Positions 24,570 to 36,900 of a DNA stretch of 64,000 bases are shown one piece after another. Where the stretch lies: NCBI RefSeq assembly GCF_009857595.1, contig NZ_WWCU01000031.1, forward strand, positions 1 to 64,000, given 5' to 3'. This stretch comes from Pseudoduganella aquatica. Lineage in GTDB: Bacteria > Pseudomonadota > Gammaproteobacteria > Burkholderiales > Burkholderiaceae_D. A program made the translations under genes and the position numbers. Each line of letters starts with the position of its first letter. Within the stretch, counting starts at the first letter, position 1. The notes under the pieces were generated by a model. That model was not told the origin of the DNA. It was given only the letters and a program-made list of their open reading frames with translations, and ran no database searches.

Positions 24570-25895
24570 TCAGAAACCAACGCCGAAGAACTCTTCCAGC
24601 TTGGTGGCCGCGTATTCCAGCATCTCGCGCGACAGGCCGGGATAGACGCCGATCCAGAAGGTGTCGTTCATCACGCGGTCGGTGTTGACCAGTTCTCCGG
24701 ACACACGGTAGTTGCGGCCGATCATGTAAGGCTGGCGCGTCAGGTTGCCGGCGAACAGCAAACGGGTGCCGATCTTGTGCTGGTCCAGATAGGTCAGCAG
24801 GTCCACGCGCGAGACGTTCGCTTCCGGTTTCAGCGTCATCGGGAAGCCGAACCACGACGGGTCCGAATTCTCGGTCGCTTCCGGCAGGATCAGGAACTCG
24901 GTGCAGGTCTGCAGGCGTTCCTTCAGGAAAGCGAAGTTGTCCTTGCGGGCCTGGATGAAGCCGTGCGCGCGGTCGATCTGGGCCAGGCCGCAGGCCGCCT
25001 GCATGTCGGTGATCTTCAGGTTGTAGCCCAGGTGGCTGTAGGTGTACTTGTGGTCGTAGCCTTCCGGCAGCGTGCCCAGCTTCCAGCAGAAGCGCTTGTT
25101 GCAGGTGTTGTCCTTGCCCGGCGCGCAGTAGCAGTCGCGGCCCCAGTCGCGGAAGGACTCGGCGATCATCTTCAGCTCGGCGTTGTTGGTGAACACCGCG
25201 CCGCCCTCGCCCATGGTGATGTGGTGGGCCGGGTAGAAGGACATGGTGCCGATGTCGCCGAAGGTGCCGACCATCTTGCCGTCATAGGTCGAGCCGAGCG
25301 CGTCGCAGCAGTCCTCGATCAGCCACAGATTGTACTTTTTGCACAGCTTGACGATGACGTCCAGGTTGTACGGGTTGCCCAGCGTGTGGGCCAGCATGAT
25401 GGCCTTGGTTTTCGGGCCGATGGCCGCTTCCAGCTGCGTCACGTCGATATTGTAGGTGCCCAGCTCCACGTCCACGAACACCGGCACCGCGCCGAATTGC
25501 AGGATGGGGTTGACGGTGGTGGGGAAGCCCGCCGCCACGCCGATCACCTCGTCGCCCGGCTGGATGGCGCGCGGGCCGAGCTTGGGCGAGGTCAGCGTGT
25601 TGAACGCCACCAGGTTGGCCGAGGAGCCGGAGTTGACGGTGATCAGGTGCTGCACGCCGATCAGCTTGGCCAGCTTGGCTTCGAACTGGTCGTTGAAGCG
25701 GCCGGTGGTCAGCCAGGCGTCCAGCGAGGCGTGCACCATCAGTTCCATTTCCGGCGCGCCCACCACCTTGCCGGCCGGCGGAATGACGGTCACGCCCGGC
25801 TCGAAGGGCTTGGGTTCGCTGGCCAGGGCGCCGTACTGGGCCACCAGCTGGATGATCTGCTCGCGCAGCTGTTCTTTGTTTGGGGTGTCGCTCAT
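24570..25895 (-). CDS. rfbH: CDP-4-keto-6-deoxy-D-glucose 3-dehydrase (lipopolysaccharide biosynthesis protein RfbH/DdhC)
   Basis: 441 residues from the ATG at 25895. It is a PMP-dependent [2Fe-2S] dehydrase that removes the C3 hydroxyl of CDP-4-keto-6-deoxyglucose. The usual PLP lysine is replaced by His in SFYPAHHITMGEGG (near residue 224), the hallmark of the E1 family. The cysteines in RDCYCAPGKDNTC can hold the iron-sulfur centre. rfbG ends 11 bases upstream. The partner reductase (DdhD/AscD, E3) is not in the window, so it must be elsewhere or the intermediate is used differently. Confidence 0.95.
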   Translation of the reverse strand: MSDTPNKEQLREQIIQLVAQYGALASEPKPFEPGVTVIPPAGKVVGAPEMELMVHASLDAWLTTGRFNDQFEAKLAKLIGVQHLITVNSGSSANLVAFNTLTSPKLGPRAIQPGDEVIGVAAGFPTTVNPILQFGAVPVFVDVELGTYNIDVTQLEAAIGPKTKAIMLAHTLGNPYNLDVIVKLCKKYNLWLIEDCCDALGSTYDGKMVGTFGDIGTMSFYPAHHITMGEGGAVFTNNAELKMIAESFRDWGRDCYCAPGKDNTCNKRFCWKLGTLPEGYDHKYTYSHLGYNLKITDMQAACGLAQIDRAHGFIQARKDNFAFLKERLQTCTEFLILPEATENSDPSWFGFPMTLKPEANVSRVDLLTYLDQHKIGTRLLFAGNLTRQPYMIGRNYRVSGELVNTDRVMNDTFWIGVYPGLSREMLEYAATKLEEFFGVGF

Positions 25896-25906
25896 GGTAT
25901 TCGTCT

Positions 25907-26989
25907 TTAAATGTCGGTGTTTTGGTAAGCGGCGATCTGCGCCAGCGTCAGCGCGCGCATGTCGCTGCCGGCCGGGTTGGCCGCGTATGCCTGGTGCCAG
26001 GCCACGATCTGGTCTATCGTGTGGGCCAGGTTCCAGCGCGGCTGCCAGTTCAGGCGGCTGCGCGCCTTGGAGCAGTCCAGCTTGAGGTAGGTCGCCTCGT
26101 GCGGCTGCGGCGCGCCGTCCAGCTGCCAGGAGGCGCCGTCGCCCCAGCTGGCGCACAGGCGGCTGATAATCCATTCCACCGGGCGCGCGTCGGTGTCGTG
26201 CGGGCCGAAGTTGAAGCCTTCGGCGTAGGCCGCGCCATGCTGGTACAAATGCTCGGCCAGGGTCAGGTAGCCCGACAGCGGTTCCAGCACGTGCTGCCAG
26301 GGGCGGATGGCGTGCGGGCTGCGGATCTGCACCGGCCGGCCGGCCGCGATGGCGCGCACCATGTCCGGGATCAGCCTGTCCTCGGCCCAGTCGCCGCCGC
26401 CGATCACGTTGCCGGCGCGGCCGGAGCCCAGCGCCACGCCGTGCTCGGCATGTTTTTCGGGATTGAAATAGGAGCTGCGGTAGGCGCTGGTGACCAGTTC
26501 CGCGCAGCCTTTGCTGTTGCTGTAGGGATCGTAGCCGCCCATGGGCTCGTTCTCGCGGTAGCCCCACGGCCATTCCTGGTTCTCGTAGCACTTGTCGCTG
26601 GTGACGTTGACCACCGCGCGGATGGACGGGGTGGCGCGCACCGCCTCGTAGAAATGCACCAGGCCCATCACATTGGTGGAGTAGGTTTCCACCGGATGGG
26701 CGTAGGAATAGCGCACAAGCGCCTGGGCCGCCATGTGGATGGCGATGTCCGGCTTGGCCGCCTGCATGGCGGTGCGCAGCGCGTCGGCGTCGCGGATGTC
26801 GCCGGTGAAGGAGCACATGCCTTGCTGGACGCAAGCCACGTTGAACAAGCTGGGTTCGCTGGGCGGCGGCAGGGAGAACCCGGTGACTTCCGCGCCCAAT
26901 TGCTGCAGCCACAGGCTGAGCCAGCTGCCCTTGAAGCCGGTGTGCCCGGTCAGGAAGACGCGCTTGCCTTGCCAGAATGCAGCATTCAT
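25907..26989 (-). CDS. rfbG: CDP-glucose 4,6-dehydratase
   Basis: 360 residues from the ATG at 26989, the usual family length. It has the NAD-binding loop TGHTGFKGSW, the family segment HMAAQALVRYSY, active-site VTSDKCYEN, and YSNSKGCAE as Y-x-x-x-K. It converts CDP-glucose to CDP-4-keto-6-deoxyglucose, the substrate of RfbH. Its start overlaps the stop of rfbF as ATGA, so the two are translationally coupled. Confidence 0.96.
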   Translation of the reverse strand: MNAAFWQGKRVFLTGHTGFKGSWLSLWLQQLGAEVTGFSLPPPSEPSLFNVACVQQGMCSFTGDIRDADALRTAMQAAKPDIAIHMAAQALVRYSYAHPVETYSTNVMGLVHFYEAVRATPSIRAVVNVTSDKCYENQEWPWGYRENEPMGGYDPYSNSKGCAELVTSAYRSSYFNPEKHAEHGVALGSGRAGNVIGGGDWAEDRLIPDMVRAIAAGRPVQIRSPHAIRPWQHVLEPLSGYLTLAEHLYQHGAAYAEGFNFGPHDTDARPVEWIISRLCASWGDGASWQLDGAPQPHEATYLKLDCSKARSRLNWQPRWNLAHTIDQIVAWHQAYAANPAGSDMRALTLAQIAAYQNTDI

Positions 26990-27759
26990 GGCCAGCGTTT
27001 CCACGGCGCCTGGCCGCTTTGCCACAGTTCTTCCAGGTGCACCTTGTCGCGCAGCGTGTCCATGGGCTGCCAGAAGCCGTGGTGCAGATAGGCGTCGATC
27101 TGGCCGTCGCGGGCCAGGCCTTCCATCGGCTCGCGCTCCCAGTAGGTGCCGTCCTCGGCGATGCGGTCGATCACCTTGGGCGACAGCACGAAATAGCCGC
27201 CGTTGATCCAGTTGCCGTCGCCCTGCGGTTTTTCCTTGAAGCGCTCGATGCGCTGGCCGTCGATGTCGATGGCGCCGAAGCGGCCCGGCGGCTGCACCGC
27301 CGTCATGGTGCCCAGCTTGCCGTGCGCCTGGTGGAAGCGGATGCTGGCGCCGATGTCCACGTCGGACACGCCGTCGCCATAGGTGAAGCAGAACGCTTCC
27401 TCGTTTTCCACATACTTCTTCACGCGGCGCAGGCGGCCGCCGGTCTGCGTGCTTTCGCCGGTGTCGACCAGGGTGACTTTCCACGGCTCGGCGTGGCGCT
27501 CGTGCACTTCCATCGAATTGGCCTGCAGGTCGAAGGTGACGTCCGAGGTGTGCAGGAAGTAGTTGGCGAAGAATTCCTTGATGATGTAGCCCTTGTAGCC
27601 GCAGCAGATCACGAAGTCGTTGATGCCGTGCGCCGAGTAGCTTTTCAGGATGTGCCAGAGGATGGGCTTGCCACCGATCTCGACCATGGGCTTGGGTTTG
27701 ACCGTGGTCTCTTCACTGAGCCGCGTACCCAGACCGCCGGCGAGAATGACAGCTTTCAT
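26986..27759 (-). CDS. rfbF: Glucose-1-phosphate cytidylyltransferase
   Basis: 257 residues, exactly the usual length. The signature GGLGTRLSEET then KPKPMVEIGGKP is that of the CTP-specific group, and YGDGVSDVD is the metal site. It makes CDP-glucose from glucose 1-phosphate and CTP, the first committed step to CDP-dideoxyhexoses. It is the first gene of the minus-strand run. A GAGGGAG site precedes the ATG with suitable spacing. Confidence 0.96.
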   Translation of the reverse strand: MKAVILAGGLGTRLSEETTVKPKPMVEIGGKPILWHILKSYSAHGINDFVICCGYKGYIIKEFFANYFLHTSDVTFDLQANSMEVHERHAEPWKVTLVDTGESTQTGGRLRRVKKYVENEEAFCFTYGDGVSDVDIGASIRFHQAHGKLGTMTAVQPPGRFGAIDIDGQRIERFKEKPQGDGNWINGGYFVLSPKVIDRIAEDGTYWEREPMEGLARDGQIDAYLHHGFWQPMDTLRDKVHLEELWQSGQAPWKRWP

Positions 27760-27923
27760 GTTGCTCCCTCGTTATTTTGTGCAATATACAGGCGGCGTTC
27801 CACCGGAAGCCATAGTATGGGCCAGCCGCAGGGTATTCTAAACCAGAAGATGAGGGGTGGGGAGGGGCTAATTGCTTTAAAGGATGATAGTGTTGCCCGC
27901 CTGCTAGCCCGGGGGCGGGCATG
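27760..27923. promoter_or_regulatory. Intergenic region upstream of rfbF, presumed operon promoter
   Basis: This AT-richer gap lies between rfbF and the terminator of the giant repeat gene, both on the minus strand. A TATATT -10-like sequence sits about 35 bases before rfbF, but I cannot pick a convincing -35 box. No gene or RNA was recognised. Confidence 0.3.
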
Positions 27924-27955
27924 AAAAAAGGGCCGGTCCCTGGCGGGGCCGGCCC
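27924..27955 (-). terminator. Rho-independent terminator of the giant repeat gene
   Basis: Read on the minus strand: stem GGGCCGG / CCGGCCC (27949-27955 with 27930-27936) followed by six T (A tract 27924-27929 on the plus strand). It begins 22 bases after the stop codon. Confidence 0.88.
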
Positions 27956-27977
27956 TGGCTGCTGGCGGATTGGCGTA

Positions 27978-30900
27978 TCAGCTCTTGCCGCCCGGCGCGG
28001 CCAGCCAGCCGTGCTGCTGGCTTTCCTTCCAGCGCGCGTCCGGACCGGACGGCGCCATCTGGCCGGCGGCGCCGTGGCCCGTGTACTGGCGCAGCGCGTC
28101 TGCCATGGCCTGGATGTTGTGCGGCAGGGCCTGCGCCGTCGCCGAGGCCGCACCCGAACCCGGCATGGCGGGCAGGGCAGGCTGGCCGGCGGCGGCAGCG
28201 CCGGCGGCGGCGTTGTAGCTGGCCATGATCTGCGTCAGGCTGCTGACCTGGCCGGCCAGGCCGCCCTTGGCGCGGAACCACACGTCGGCGGTGGCGTGTT
28301 CGCTGCCGTCGCTGCTGGTGTAGCTCGACGCCATGCCGAGGATGTTGCCGTTCTGCGTGGCGGCGCCCGCCTTGCCGGTGGTGCTGATGCTGGCGATGTG
28401 CAGGCTGTCCAGCGTCTTCAGCTCGTCCTGCTGGCTCACGCCGTCGGCATTGCCGTCCACCCACACGCGCAGCGCGCCGTAGGCCGCGTCGGCCGGGGTG
28501 ATGGCGCCGTCGCCGTTGTCGTCCAGCTCGGCCAGCGCGGCATAGCCGTCCCTGGCCTTGCCGCCGCCCGCCAGGCGGGTGGCGTCGCCGAACAGCTCGC
28601 CGCCGTCGTTGATCACGCCGTCGTGGTTGCGGTCCAGGGCCAGCAGGCCGTCCCGCGCATTGACCCAGCCGGTGGCCACGGCCGTGCCGGCGGCGCGGAT
28701 GTCGAACTGCACGCCGGCCGTGATGGCCAGCGTCTGCACGCCGTCGCCGTCCAGGTCCAGCACCAGCGGCGAGGCGATGAAGCCGCCCGCCATCTGCTGG
28801 TCGGTGGACATGGCGTTGATCTGGTCCACGCTGAACTGGTTCAGCTGGAAGGCGCTCATGGCGGCGATGTCGTTGGTTTCCAGCGCCATCACCTGGGTGG
28901 TGGTCAGCGTGGTCAGCGCCAGCGTGCTCAGCGCGGCGGCCTGGATGGTGGTGATGCCGGCCACTTGCGCCGTGCTCAGCGCCAGAACCTGGCTCGCTTT
29001 CAGCGCCTGCAGCTGGGCCGCCGTCAGCGCGTCGAGCTGGGCCAGCGGCAGCGCCGAGATCTGGCTGGTGGTGAAGGCCGCCACCTGGGCGCCGGTGAAG
29101 GCGGCCATTTGCAGGTCGTCCAAGGCGGCCAGCTGCTCGTTGCCCAGCGCGGTCACCTGGCTGATCTTCAGCGTGGACAGCTGGGCCGTGTTCAGGCCCG
29201 GCATTTGCGTATCGGCCAGGTAGCCCAGCTGGGCCACGCTCAGGTTGCTGATCTGCGAAGTGCTCATGGCCGACAGCTGCTCGGTGGTGAGCGCGCCGAT
29301 ATGGTCGATGGTCCACACCGCCAGCTGCGCGTTCTTCAGGGCCAGCACCTGCTGGGTTTCCAGCGCCGCCACCTGGGCGCCGCTGAAGGCCACGATCTGG
29401 GTGTTGGTCAGCGCCTGCAGCTGGGCCGAATTCAGGCTCACCAACTGGCTGTCCAGCAGCGCGCCTATCTGGTCCACGCTGAGCGAGGTGATCTGGCTCA
29501 GCTTGATGGCGGCGATCTGGTCCGGGCTCAGCGCCTGCAGCTGGCCGTTGGACAGCGCCGGCAGCTGGGCCGTGGTGAGGTAGCCGATCTGCAGCGTGCC
29601 CAGCGCGCCGATCTGCACGGTGTTCAGCGCGAACATCTGGTCGGCGGTGAGGGCGGCCAGCTGCAGGCTGCCCAGGGCCGGGATCTGGGTGGTGCTCAGC
29701 GCCGGAATCTGGGTCAGCGCCAGGCTGGTGATCTGCAGCGTGCTCAGCGCGGCGATCTGCGCCGTGCCCAGCCGCTGCAGCTGGTCGGTGGCCAGCGTGG
29801 ACAGCGTGCCCAGGTCGATGGCGCGCACCTGCGCGCTGCTCAGCGCGTCGAGCTGGGTGGTGGTCAGCTCGGCCAGGTTGGCGGTGTCGAGCGAGGCGAT
29901 TTGCAGCGTGCTCAGCGCGCGCACCTGCTGCGTGCCCAGGGCCGCCACTTGCACGCTGTTGAGCGCCAGGAACTGGTCGCTGTCGAGCTGCGCCACCTGG
30001 CGCGTGGTCAGCGCGGCCAGGTCGGCCGTCTCCAGCGCCGCCAGCTGGGCCGGCGTCAGGCTGTTGAGCTGGGCGCTGGTCAGCACGGCGGCCTGCGCGG
30101 TGGTCAGCGCGGCGATGTCGGCGGCGCTGAAGCCTTCGCTGAGCTGGATGGTGCTCAGCGAGGCCAGCGCCACGGTGTTCAGCGCGCTGACCTGGGTGGT
30201 GTCGAACAGGTCGATCTGCGCGGTGCTCAGGCCGCTCAGCTGCACACTGCCCAGCGTGGCGACCTGCAGGGTGTTGAGCGCGGCCAGCTGGCTGTCGAGC
30301 AGGCCGGCCACCTGGCTGCTGCGCAGCGCGGCGATGGCGCTGCTGCCCAGCGAAGCGAACTGCGCGGCGTCCAGGCCTTCGGTCAGCTGCGCCAGCGTCA
30401 GCGCGGCGATGGCCTGGGTGGACAGGGCCTGCAGCTGCGCCGTGTTCAGCGCGGCGATCTGCGCCGTGGCCAGGCCGGCCACCTGCGCCGTGGCCAGGCT
30501 GGCGATCTGGCCGCTGCCCAGCGCCGCCAGCTGCACGGCGTCCAGGTTCTGCAATTGCGTGCTGCTCAGCGCGGCCAGCGCGGCGGTGGACAGCGCCGCC
30601 ACTTGCGTGCTGGCCAGGGCCTGCAGGAAATCGCTGCCCAGCGCGCCCAGTTGCAGCGTGCTCAGCGCGTTCAGGTCCGAGGTTTCAATGGCGGCCACCT
30701 GCAGCGCGCTCAGCGCGGCCAGCTGGCTGTCGGCCAGCGCGCGCACCTGGGCGGTGGTCAGCGCGGCGACCTGGTCGGTGCCCAGGCCGTCGGCCAATTG
30801 GCTGGTGGTGAGCTGGCTGATCAGCGCGGTGCTCAGCGCCGCCACCTGGCGCGTGGCCAGCGCCGCGATCTGGCTGCTGGCCAGGGCGGTGAACTGGCTG

Positions 30901-33900
30901 CTGCGCAGGGCGTTCAGGTCCGAGGTTTCCAGCGCGGCCATCTGGCTGTCGTCGAGCAGCGCGAGCTGCTCCAGGCTCAGGCTGGAGACCTGGGCCGTGC
31001 TCAGCGCGGCGATCTGGTCGCTGCCCAGCAGCGCCACCTGCTCGCTGGCCAGGGCGTTCAGCTGCAGCGTGGTCAGCTGCGCCACCTGGGCCGTGGCCAG
31101 GGCCAGGATGTTGTCGCTGGACAGGGCGGCGATCTGGTGCGTGCCCAGGGCGCGCAGGTCCGCGCTTTCCAGCGCGGCCACCTGCTCGCTCGACAGCGCG
31201 GCGATCTGGTCGGTGTCCAGCGCGGCCGCCTGCTCCGTGGTCAGCGCGGCGATCTGGCTGGTCAGCAGATAGGCCAGCTGGGCGCTGCCCAGGGCCAGCA
31301 CCTGCGCCGTGCTCAGGCGCGCGAAGTCCACGGTTTCGAGCGCGGCCACCTGGTCGCTGGTGAGCAGGGTCAGCTGCTCCAGGCCCAGGTTGGCCACTTG
31401 CAGCGTGGTGAGGCCGGCGATTTGCGCGGTGGTCAGCGCTTGCAGCTGTTCGCTGGTCAGCGTGGCGATCTGGGCCGTGCCCAGGCGCGCCAGCTGCCAG
31501 GTGGTCAGCGCGGCGATCTGTTCGCTGCTCAGGCTGCTGGTCTGGCTGGTGCGCAGCGCGGCCAGGTCGGCCGTTTCCAGCAGGCGGATCTGGCTGGTGC
31601 TCAGCAGTTGCAGCTGGTCGGTGGCCAGCCCGGCCGCCTGCGCGGTGGTCAGCGCGGCCAGGTGGGCCGCGTCCAGCGCCAGGATCTGCTCGCTGGACAG
31701 GCCGTTCAGCTGGCTGCTCGACAGGGCCGCGAAATCGCGCGTTTCCAGCGCCAGCAGCTGGGTGGTGCTCAGCGACTGCAGCTGGTCGGTGGTGAACGCG
31801 CCCACTTGCGCCGTGGTCAGCGCCACGATCTGGGCCGTGTTGAAGGCGCCCATCTGGTCGGCCGCCAGGCCGGACAGCTGCGCCGTGCTCAGGCTCTGGA
31901 TCTGGTAGGTGGTCAGCACGCTGATCAGGTTGCTGGTCAGCGCCATGTTGGGGCTGCTGCGCAGCGCCACCAGGTCGGCCGTTTCCATGGCGCTCAGCTG
32001 GTCGGTGCTGAGGGCCTGCAGCTGCTCGGTGGTCAGCGCGGCGGCTTGCGCCGTGGTCAGCGCCACGATCTGGTCGGTGGTCAGGGCGGCAATCTGGTCG
32101 CTGGCCAGCGCCACGATCTGGCTGGTTTTCAGCGCGGCGAAGTCCGCCGTTTCTATCGCCTGCACCTGGTCGCTGGCCAGGGCCTGCAGCTGGGCCGAGT
32201 TCAGGCCGGTGATCTGCGCGGTGGTCAGCGCTTCGATGCGGCTGGTGCTCAGCGTGGACAGCTGGGCCGTGGTCAGCGCGGCCACTTGCGGCGCGGTCAG
32301 GCTTTGCAGTTGATCGTCGCTCAGGGCGGCCAGCTGCGCGCTGCTCAGCACGGCGATCTGGCTGGTTTTCAGCGCGGCCAGGTCGGACGTTTCCAGCATG
32401 CGGATCTGGTCGCTGCTCAGCACCAGCAGCTGCGCGCTGCTCAGCGCGCCGGCCTGGGCCTGGGTCAGCGCGGCCAGCTGCACGCTGTTCAGCGCGGCAA
32501 CCTGGTCGGTGGTCAGGGCGGCGATCTGGCTGGTTTTCAGCACGGCCTGGTCCTGGGTTTCCATGGCGGCCAGCTGGTCGCTGCTGAGGGCGGCGATCTG
32601 CGCGGCGCTCAGCGACAGCGCCTGCAGCGTGGTCAGCGCGGCGATCTGGCTGGTCAGCAGGGACTGCACTTGCGTGGTGCTGAGCACGGCCAGTTGCAGC
32701 GAGGTCAGCGATTGCAGCTGGCTGTCCTGCAGCGCGTTCAGCTGGGTGCTGCTCAGGCTGGCGATCTGGTTGGCGCGCAGTTGCAGCATGTCCACCGTTT
32801 CCAGCGCGCGGATCTGGTCCGTGCTCATGACGGCCAGCTGCGCCGTCGACAGGATGCCGATCTGCAAGCTGGTCAGCGCGGCCACCTGGGCCGTGCTCAG
32901 GGCGGCAATATGCTCGGTGGTCAGCGAAGCCATCGGCCCCACTTTGAGCGCGGCCAGGTCGGCCGTGTCCAGCGCGGCGATCTGGGCGGTCGACAGCACC
33001 GCCAGCTGGCTGCTGGTCAGCGAGCCGGCCTGCAGCGAGGTCAGGGCCTGGATATGGGCCGTGTCGAGCTGGGCGATCTGGGTGCTGCTCAGCACCGCCA
33101 CCTGGGTGGCTTTCAGGCTGGCGAAGTCGTCCAGTTCCATGGCCGCCAGCTGCGTGCTGCTCAGGGTCAGGATCTGGCGCGTGGTCAGGCTGCCGACCTG
33201 CAAGGTGGTCAGCGCCACGATGTGCGCGCTGTTCAGGCCGGCCAGCTGCTCGCTGCCCAGGGCCGCCACTTGCGGCGCTTTCAGGGCCTGCACCTGCACC
33301 GTGTCGAGCGCGGCGATCTGCACGCTGGACAGGGCCGCGATCTGCACGGTCTTCAGCGCGCCCAGGTCTTCGCTTTCCAGCGCGGCGATCTGGCTGGTGA
33401 GCAGGGCAGCCAGCTGGCGCGTGGTCAGCGAGGACGCTTGCGCGGTGGTCAGCGCGGCCAGGTGGACGCTGTCGAGCGAGGCCATCTGTTCGGTGGTCAG
33501 CGCGGCGATCTGGGTCACTTTCAGGCGCGCGAAGTCGGCCGTCGCCAGCGCGGCGATCTGGGCCGTGGTCAGCGCCGCGATCTGGGCCGTGGTGAAGGCG
33601 CCCAGCTGCGAGGTGTTCAGGCCGGCCAGCTGGGACGAGCCGAGGGCGGCCAATTGGGCGCCGCTCAGGCCGGCCAGTTGCAGCGAGGTCAGCGCGGCCA
33701 GCTGGGTGCTGCTCAGCGCCACCAGCTGGGTGGTCGACAGGCCGGCGAGCTGCGCGGTGCGCAGCGCGGCCAGGTCGCCGGTTTCCAGCGCCAGGATCTG
33801 GTCGGTGGACAGCGCCGCCAGTTGCGCGGTGCTCAGCGCGGCGGCCTGCACGGTGGTCAGCGCGGCGATCTGGTCGGTGCTCAGCAGGGCGGCCTGGGCC

Positions 33901-36900
33901 GTGGTCAGGGCCAGCAGCTGGGCGGTTTTCAGGCTGGCGAAATCTTCGGTTTCCAGCGCGGCCAGCTGGTCGCTGCCGAGGGCGGCGATTTGCGCGCTGC
34001 GCAGATTGGACGCTTGCAGCGTGCTCAGCGCGGCGATCTGCCTGCTGTCGAAGGCGCCCAGCTGCGCCGTGCTCAGGGCGGCCAGCTGCTGGGTGCCCAG
34101 CGCGCGCACTTGCTGGGTGTTCAGCACGGCCAGGCTGTCGTTGCCCAGCGCGGCGATCTGATGGGTCTTGAGCGCGGCCAGGTCATTGCTTTCCAGCGCG
34201 GCCGCTTGCACTGTGCTCAGCGCGGCTACTTGCTGGGTGGTCAGCGCGCCGGCCTGCAACGTGGTCAGCGCGGCGATCAGGACGGTGTTCAGCGCGGCCA
34301 GCTGGACGCTGCCCAGGGCGGCGATCTGCTGGGTTTTCAGGCTGGCCAGGTCCTGCGTTTCCAGCGCGTTCAGCTGGTCGCTGGTGAGCGCCGCCAGCTG
34401 GCGGGTGCCCAGGGTGGAGGCCTGCAAGGTGGTCAGCGCCACGATCTGGTCGCTGCCCAGCGCCTGCACCTGCTGCGAAGTGAGCGCGCCCAGCTGCAGC
34501 GAGCCCAGGGCCTGCAATTGCACATTGTTGAGCGCGGCCAGCGCGGCGGTGGACAGGCTGGCGATCTGCTGGGTTTTCAGCGCGGCCAGGTCGCTGCTCT
34601 CCAGCGCTGCGGCCTGGTCGGTCGAGAGGGTGGCGATCTGCTGCGTGCCCAGTCCGGCGGCCTGGGCCGTGGTCAGCCCGGCGATCTGGTGCGTGCCCAG
34701 CGTGGCCACTTGCGTGCTGGTGAGCGCGGCCAGCTGGCTGGTTTTCATCAGCGCCAGCGTGGCGCTGGACAGCGCGGCCAGTTGCGTGCTCAGCAGGGCG
34801 GCGACTTGCTGCGTGGTCAGCGCGGCGGCCTGGTGGCTGCGCAGGCCGGCCACCTGGTCGGTGGTCAGCGCCTGCACTTGCGCCACGCTCAGCTGGACGA
34901 TCTGGGTGGTGCTCATGGCGCCCAGCTGCGAGGTGTTCAGGTTGCCGATGGCGCCGGTGTTGAGCGCGGCCAGCTGGTGGGTTTTCAGCGCGGCGAAGTC
35001 GGCGCTTTCCATGGCGGCCAGCTGCGTGGTGCTGAGCGCGCGCAGCTGCGCCGTGGTCAGCGCGGCGGCCTGGGCGGTGGTCAGCGCGGCGATCAGCTCG
35101 GTCGACAGCGCGGCCATCTGGGCCGTGGTGAAGGCGGCGATCTGCGCGGTTTTCAGGGCGGCCCAGTCGCGCGTTTCCAGCGCGTTGACGTGGCCGGTGT
35201 CGAGCGCGGCCAGCTGGCGCGTGCTCAGCGCGCCGGCCTGCAAGGTGGTCAGCGCGGCCACCTGCACGCTGTCGAGCGCGTTCAGCTGGGCGCTGGTCAG
35301 CGCGCCTATCTGCAGGGAGTTGATCAGCACCAGCTGGGACGTGCCCATGGCGGCGATATTGTCGGTGGACAGGGCGGCGATCTGCTGCGTTTTCAGCGCG
35401 GCCAGCTCGGCGCTGTTGAAGGCGCTCAGCTGGGCGCTGTCGAGCGCGCCCAGCTGCAGCGAGGTCAGCGCGCCGACCTGCAAGGTGGTCAGCGTGGACA
35501 GCAGCGTGCTGCCCAGCGCGGCGATCTGGGCCGTGTTCAGGGCCGCGATCTGGCTGGTTTTCAGGCTGCGCCAGTCCGACGTTTCCAGCGCATTCAGCTG
35601 GTCCGAGGACAGCGCCAGCAGCTGCTGGGTGGTCAGCGCGCCGGCCTGGGCGCTGTTCAGCGCAATGATGAGGTCGGTCGACAGGGCGGCAATCTGCACG
35701 GTATTGAACGCGGCGATCTGCAGCGAGTGCATCTGGGTCCAGTCGCGCGTTTCCAGGGCGTTCAGCTGCACGGTGCTGAGCGCGCCCAGCTGGCGCGTGG
35801 TCAGGCCGCGCGCCTGCATGCTGCTGAGCGCCACGATCTGGTCGGTGCCCAGCGCCTGCACCTGCGTGCTGCTCAGCGCCGCCACCTGCACGCTGGCCAG
35901 CGCCGCCAGCTGGGCGTCGCTCAGCGCGGCGATGGCGGCGGTGTTGAAGGCGGCCAGCTGCTGCGTCTTCAGCGCGGCCAGGGTGGAAGTGGACAGCGCG
36001 GCGGCCTGCCAGCTGTTCAGGGCCAGCAACTGGCGCGTATCCAGCCCGCCCAGCTGCACGGTCTTCAGCGCGGCCAGCAGCTGGGTGTCCAGCGATGCCA
36101 CCTGGGCTGTGCTCAGGGCTGCCAGCTGGGTCGATTTCAGGGCGGCGAAGTCCGCCGTCTCGAATGCCGCCAATTGCGTGCTCAGCAGCGCGGCGATCTG
36201 GCGCGTGGCCAGCGAGGACGCTTGCGCCGTGCTCAGCGCGGCCAGTTGCATGCTATTGAGCGCGCGCACCTGGGTGGTGGTCAGCGCCGCCAGTTGCAGG
36301 CTGTTCAGCTGCGCCAGCTGGCGCGTGTCGAGCGCGTCGATGGCGGCCGTGTTCAGCACCGCCACCTGGGCGGTTTTCAGCGCGCCGAAGCCGGCCGTGC
36401 TGAGCGCGGCCAACTGGTCGGAATTGAGTATGGCAACTTGCTGGGTGGACAGGGAGCCGGTCTGCAGGGTGGTCAGCGCGGCCAGCTGGGTGCTGCTGAA
36501 TGCGCCCAGCTGGGCGCTGCTGAAGGCGTTCAGCTGCGCGCTGGTGAGTGCGGCCACGTCGGTGGTCTGCAGGGCGGCGATGCGGCTGGTCGACAGCGCC
36601 GACAGCAGCGCGGTCGACAGCGCCGCGGTCTGGGCGGTGGAGAGCGCGGCCAGGTGGGCGTCGTCCAGCGCATTGGCTTGCTGCGCGTTGAGCGCATTGA
36701 GCTGCTGCGAGGTCAGCGCCGCGAAGTCGTTCGTTTCCAGCGCGTTGAGCTGGGTGCTGGTGAAGGCGTTCAGCTGGCGCGTGGTGAAGGCGGCGGCCTG
36801 GGCAGTGGTGAGGGCGGCGAACTGGCTGCTGTCGAGCGCGGCCAGCTGGGCCGTGTTCAGCACCGCGATCTGCAGGCCTTTGAGCGCGGCGATGTCGCCG

